Assembly: GCF_900129025.1 (NCBI RefSeq)
Contig: NZ_FQUM01000013.1
Span: 1 to 64,000 of the forward strand
DNA length: 64,000 nt
Reading direction: 5' to 3'
Source of the DNA: Mariniphaga anaerophila
GTDB taxonomy: Bacteria > Bacteroidota > Bacteroidia > Bacteroidales > Prolixibacteraceae
Within the stretch, counting starts at the first letter, position 1. Every line of letters begins with the position of its first letter. Below are positions 61,460-64,000 of the stretch, in pieces. The position numbers were made by a program, and so were the translations under genes. A model generated the notes under the pieces. The model had not been told where the DNA came from, made no database searches, and was given only the letters and a program-made list of their open reading frames with translations.

Positions 61460-64000
61460 GTGAACCTAAAACTGATTAAACCGCCAATTGCTGTCCTTTA
61501 TCTATTACTTATTGGACTAAGCGCACATGCACAATATTCGGCATATCCTTTGCAACCTGTCCCATTCACAGAAGTTAAGTTTACCGACCAATTTTGGTAT
61601 CCAAAGTTGGAAACAATTAATCGTATTACCATTCCTTTTGCTTTTTCGCAAACCAAGGAAAGAATGTTAAACTTTAAAGAGGCAGCAGAACTTACTGAAG
61701 AATCAGTTATAGCATTTAATGGTAGCTGGCAAGTCGGTAATGATGGCAAGGTGAACTCTTTGTATCCCTTCGACGATTCTGATATGTTTAAAATAATTGA
61801 AGCGGCAAGTTACTCGTTACAACAGTTTCCCAACAATGAATTAGAAGAGTATCTTGACTCAATTATTACCGTTGTAGGTAAGGCACAAGAAGAAGATGGG
61901 TATTTGTATACATTTAGAACCATTGCAAATAAATACAACAGCCCATTACATGAGTGGCTTGGAAATAATCGTTGGCAACATGTAGAAGAATTAAGCCATG
62001 AGTTATATAATTTGGGGCATTTATTTGAAGCTGCAGTTGGACATCATGAAGCTACAGGCAAAACAAACTTACTTAATATCGCAGTTAAAGCAGCCGATTT
62101 ATTGTATGATACTTTTGGGTGGGGTAAATTGGAAAAATATCCGGGACACCAGGAAGTTGAAAAAGGATTAATAAGACTATCACTTTGTGTTAATGACGCA
62201 AGGTATTTGGAGTTAGCAAAGTTCTTTCTTGATGCAAGAGGTGGCGGACCCGAATATTGTCAGGCACATAAACCGGTTACCCAACAAACAAAAGCTGTTG
62301 GGCATTCGGTTCGTGCAACCTATATGTATATAGCTATGGCAGATATTGCGGCACTTACTGGCCAGTATGATTATCAGCATGCCATCGATGAAATTTGGAA
62401 AGACATAGTAGAAAAGAAAATTTATATAACCGGAGGAATAGGTGCTTCCGGAGGTAACGAAGGATTTAATGAACCATATCATTTACCTAATTCAAGTGCT
62501 TACTGCGAAACATGTGCATCTATTGGAAATATCTATTTTAATCACCGAATGTTTTTGCGGCACAAGGAGAGTAAATACATTGACGTACTTGAGCAATCGC
62601 TTTACAACGGCATGCTGTCAGGCATTTCATTAAGTGGTGACCGTTTTTTTTATCCAAATCCGCTTGAAACAAATGGTGCTGACCGGCACAAATGGTTTGG
62701 TTGTTCCTGTTGCCCAACAAATATTGCTCGAATGATTCCATCTATACCCGGTTATATGTATGCCCATAATAAGGATACCTTATACGTGAATTTATTTGCT
62801 CAAAGCGAAGCCAGTTTACAGTTTGGGAATACGAATGTTAACATTGTGCAGAAAAGCGCATATCCGTGGGATGGAGATATTAAGTTGATTCTGAACCCAG
62901 AAGTATCTTCGGAATTTACATTGATGATTCGCATTCCGGGATGGGCAAGAAATCAAGTTTTTGAGGGAGATTTATATTCTTTTCATGAAAAGTACGATAC
63001 TCAAACTCATATTAATGGGGAAAGTGTTGGGAACAAGTTGATAGATGGTTATTTCCCAATAACACGAAATTGGAGTGAAGGTGATGAGGTTAATATTCAC
63101 TTTGAAATGCCGGTTCGAAAGATTATATCTAAAGAGCAGGTGGTAGGTAATCATGAAAGATTTACTATTCAACGAGGACCAATTGTTTATTGTGCTGAAG
63201 GAGTTGATAATGAAATTACAAATGTTTTAACTCAAAAATATGAGTTAGATGCTCATACAGAAGCTTCGTTTTCGGAAGAATTGCTTGGTGGGGTGGAGGT
63301 AATTGAGATTGAACCACGTGATTATGAAAATATAGATAATAGCATAAAACTGATTCCCTACTTTGCTCGTAGCAACAGGCAAACATGTCCAATGCAGGTC
63401 TGGTTGTCGTATCAACAACCTCGAGAAATGCCGGATTCATTAATAATTGTTGACGAGAGTAAAGGGGACTACGCTACTTCCAACCATGTTTCTCCATGGG
63501 AGAGTCTTGCGGCTATATATGACATTTATGGAGCAGCACCTGTTTCATCTTCCGACAAAGGTTCAAGTGCCTTTGGAAACTGGAACTGGGGAGAGTCTGT
63601 TGGTAAATGGAATTGGGTGCAATATAATTTTCATAAAGTTTATCGGATAAGTACATCACAGGTATATTGGTGGGACGATAATGCAGGAATTACCTTGCCC
63701 GATTCTACATTTCTTTCTTATTGGGATGAGAACGAGAGTTTGTTTGTTCCAATAGATAAAACTTTTAGCACACAGGAACAGGGCACTATCAAGTGGGATA
63801 TCTTTAATACAATCTCATTCGAGCCTGTAACGACAAATAAAATACGTCTTAATTTTTATGGAAACCAAAAAGCTCAGGGAATACTTGAGTGGCACGTATA
63901 TACTCCATCTCTTATTAGTTCTCTTGCAAACGATATGGTTCAAACAAGTTCTCTTTTCAATGTTATCAGACAAGGCAATATCATACAACTGAGGGTTTTA
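61460..64000 (+). CDS. GH127 beta-L-arabinofuranosidase with discoidin-like module (cut by window end)
   Basis: The frame is open from a TAG at 61451 to the window end. The best start is GTG at 61460, giving the signal peptide NLKLIKPPIAVLYLLLIGL through SAHAQ; no closer ATG precedes it. The (alpha/alpha)6 barrel and beta-sandwiches of GH127 occupy residues about 30-600 (VKFTDQFWYPKLETINRI, then LYNLGHLFEAAVGHH and MFLRHKESKYIDVLEQSLYN). The HypBA1-type active site is complete: Glu334 as acid/base candidate, Glu350, Cys352, Cys417 and Cys418 (CETC and CSCCPTN) for zinc and nucleophile. Around residues 665-815 is a module like that at the N-terminus of the peptidase (GDYATSNHVSPWESLAAIYD). The enzyme should remove beta-1,2-linked L-arabinofuranose, as found on extensin-type glycoproteins. 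Confidence 0.93.
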   Translation, partial: MNLKLIKPPIAVLYLLLIGLSAHAQYSAYPLQPVPFTEVKFTDQFWYPKLETINRITIPFAFSQTKERMLNFKEAAELTEESVIAFNGSWQVGNDGKVNSLYPFDDSDMFKIIEAASYSLQQFPNNELEEYLDSIITVVGKAQEEDGYLYTFRTIANKYNSPLHEWLGNNRWQHVEELSHELYNLGHLFEAAVGHHEATGKTNLLNIAVKAADLLYDTFGWGKLEKYPGHQEVEKGLIRLSLCVNDARYLELAKFFLDARGGGPEYCQAHKPVTQQTKAVGHSVRATYMYIAMADIAALTGQYDYQHAIDEIWKDIVEKKIYITGGIGASGGNEGFNEPYHLPNSSAYCETCASIGNIYFNHRMFLRHKESKYIDVLEQSLYNGMLSGISLSGDRFFYPNPLETNGADRHKWFGCSCCPTNIARMIPSIPGYMYAHNKDTLYVNLFAQSEASLQFGNTNVNIVQKSAYPWDGDIKLILNPEVSSEFTLMIRIPGWARNQVFEGDLYSFHEKYDTQTHINGESVGNKLIDGYFPITRNWSEGDEVNIHFEMPVRKIISKEQVVGNHERFTIQRGPIVYCAEGVDNEITNVLTQKYELDAHTEASFSEELLGGVEVIEIEPRDYENIDNSIKLIPYFARSNRQTCPMQVWLSYQQPREMPDSLIIVDESKGDYATSNHVSPWESLAAIYDIYGAAPVSSSDKGSSAFGNWNWGESVGKWNWVQYNFHKVYRISTSQVYWWDDNAGITLPDSTFLSYWDENESLFVPIDKTFSTQEQGTIKWDIFNTISFEPVTTNKIRLNFYGNQKAQGILEWHVYTPSLISSLANDMVQTSSLFNVIRQGNIIQLRVL

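Overview
The window comes from an AT-rich member of the Bacteroidota. The evidence is two SusC/SusD pairs, a hybrid two-component sensor, an ECF sigma factor of the Bacteroidetes type, many secreted glycoside hydrolases, and two proteins ending in type IX secretion (T9SS) sorting domains. Abundant T9SS tails with sulfatases fit a marine or sediment member of the Marinilabiliales/Prolixibacteraceae or a related group better than a gut Bacteroides, but that placement is inference. All intact genes lie on the + strand.

Layout. 1-606 is the 3' end of an IS4-type transposase. 678-8330 holds a GH9-like protein, a GH30-like/clan GH-A enzyme with a discoidin module and T9SS tail, and two S1 sulfatases of different subtypes. 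8506-12032 is regulatory: an ECF sigma factor without an adjacent anti-sigma gene, an IS982 remnant, a (TTA)11 tract, and a membrane-spanning regulator with a kelch-like sensor and a SARP-like winged-helix output. 12305-34143 is the first polysaccharide utilisation locus (PUL) core: SusC, SusD, a DUF3823 lipoprotein, GH51, GH2 (LacZ-like), GH115, GH92, a second GH2 and a GH71/99-like enzyme. It closes with a frameshifted lipoprotein gene and a terminator. 34824-39984 is one IS66 element nested inside another; both insertions have perfect 8-bp target duplications. 40669-49992 holds a GH146/GH127-like enzyme with a LamG domain, a GH97 and a hybrid two-component sensor. An IS5-type element (50062-51305) follows. 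From 51581 to the right edge is a second PUL: SusC, SusD, a very large Svx/AvrXca-like metallopeptidase, a glycan-binding-type lipoprotein and a GH127 beta-L-arabinofuranosidase that runs off the window.

How the genes fit together (inference). The set includes alpha- and beta-L-arabinofuranosidases, beta-galactosidases, an alpha-glucuronidase, a GH97 enzyme, mannosidase-type families and sulfatases. That points to a sulfated, glucuronic-acid-bearing arabinogalactan, probably attached to protein (arabinogalactan-protein or extensin-like glycoprotein of algae or plants). The secreted HEXXH peptidase, which shares a carbohydrate-binding-type module with the GH127 enzyme, would open the protein backbone. 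SusC/D pairs import the oligosaccharides. Three unrelated regulator types lie in the locus, suggesting it was assembled from several modules, with insertion sequences at the joints.
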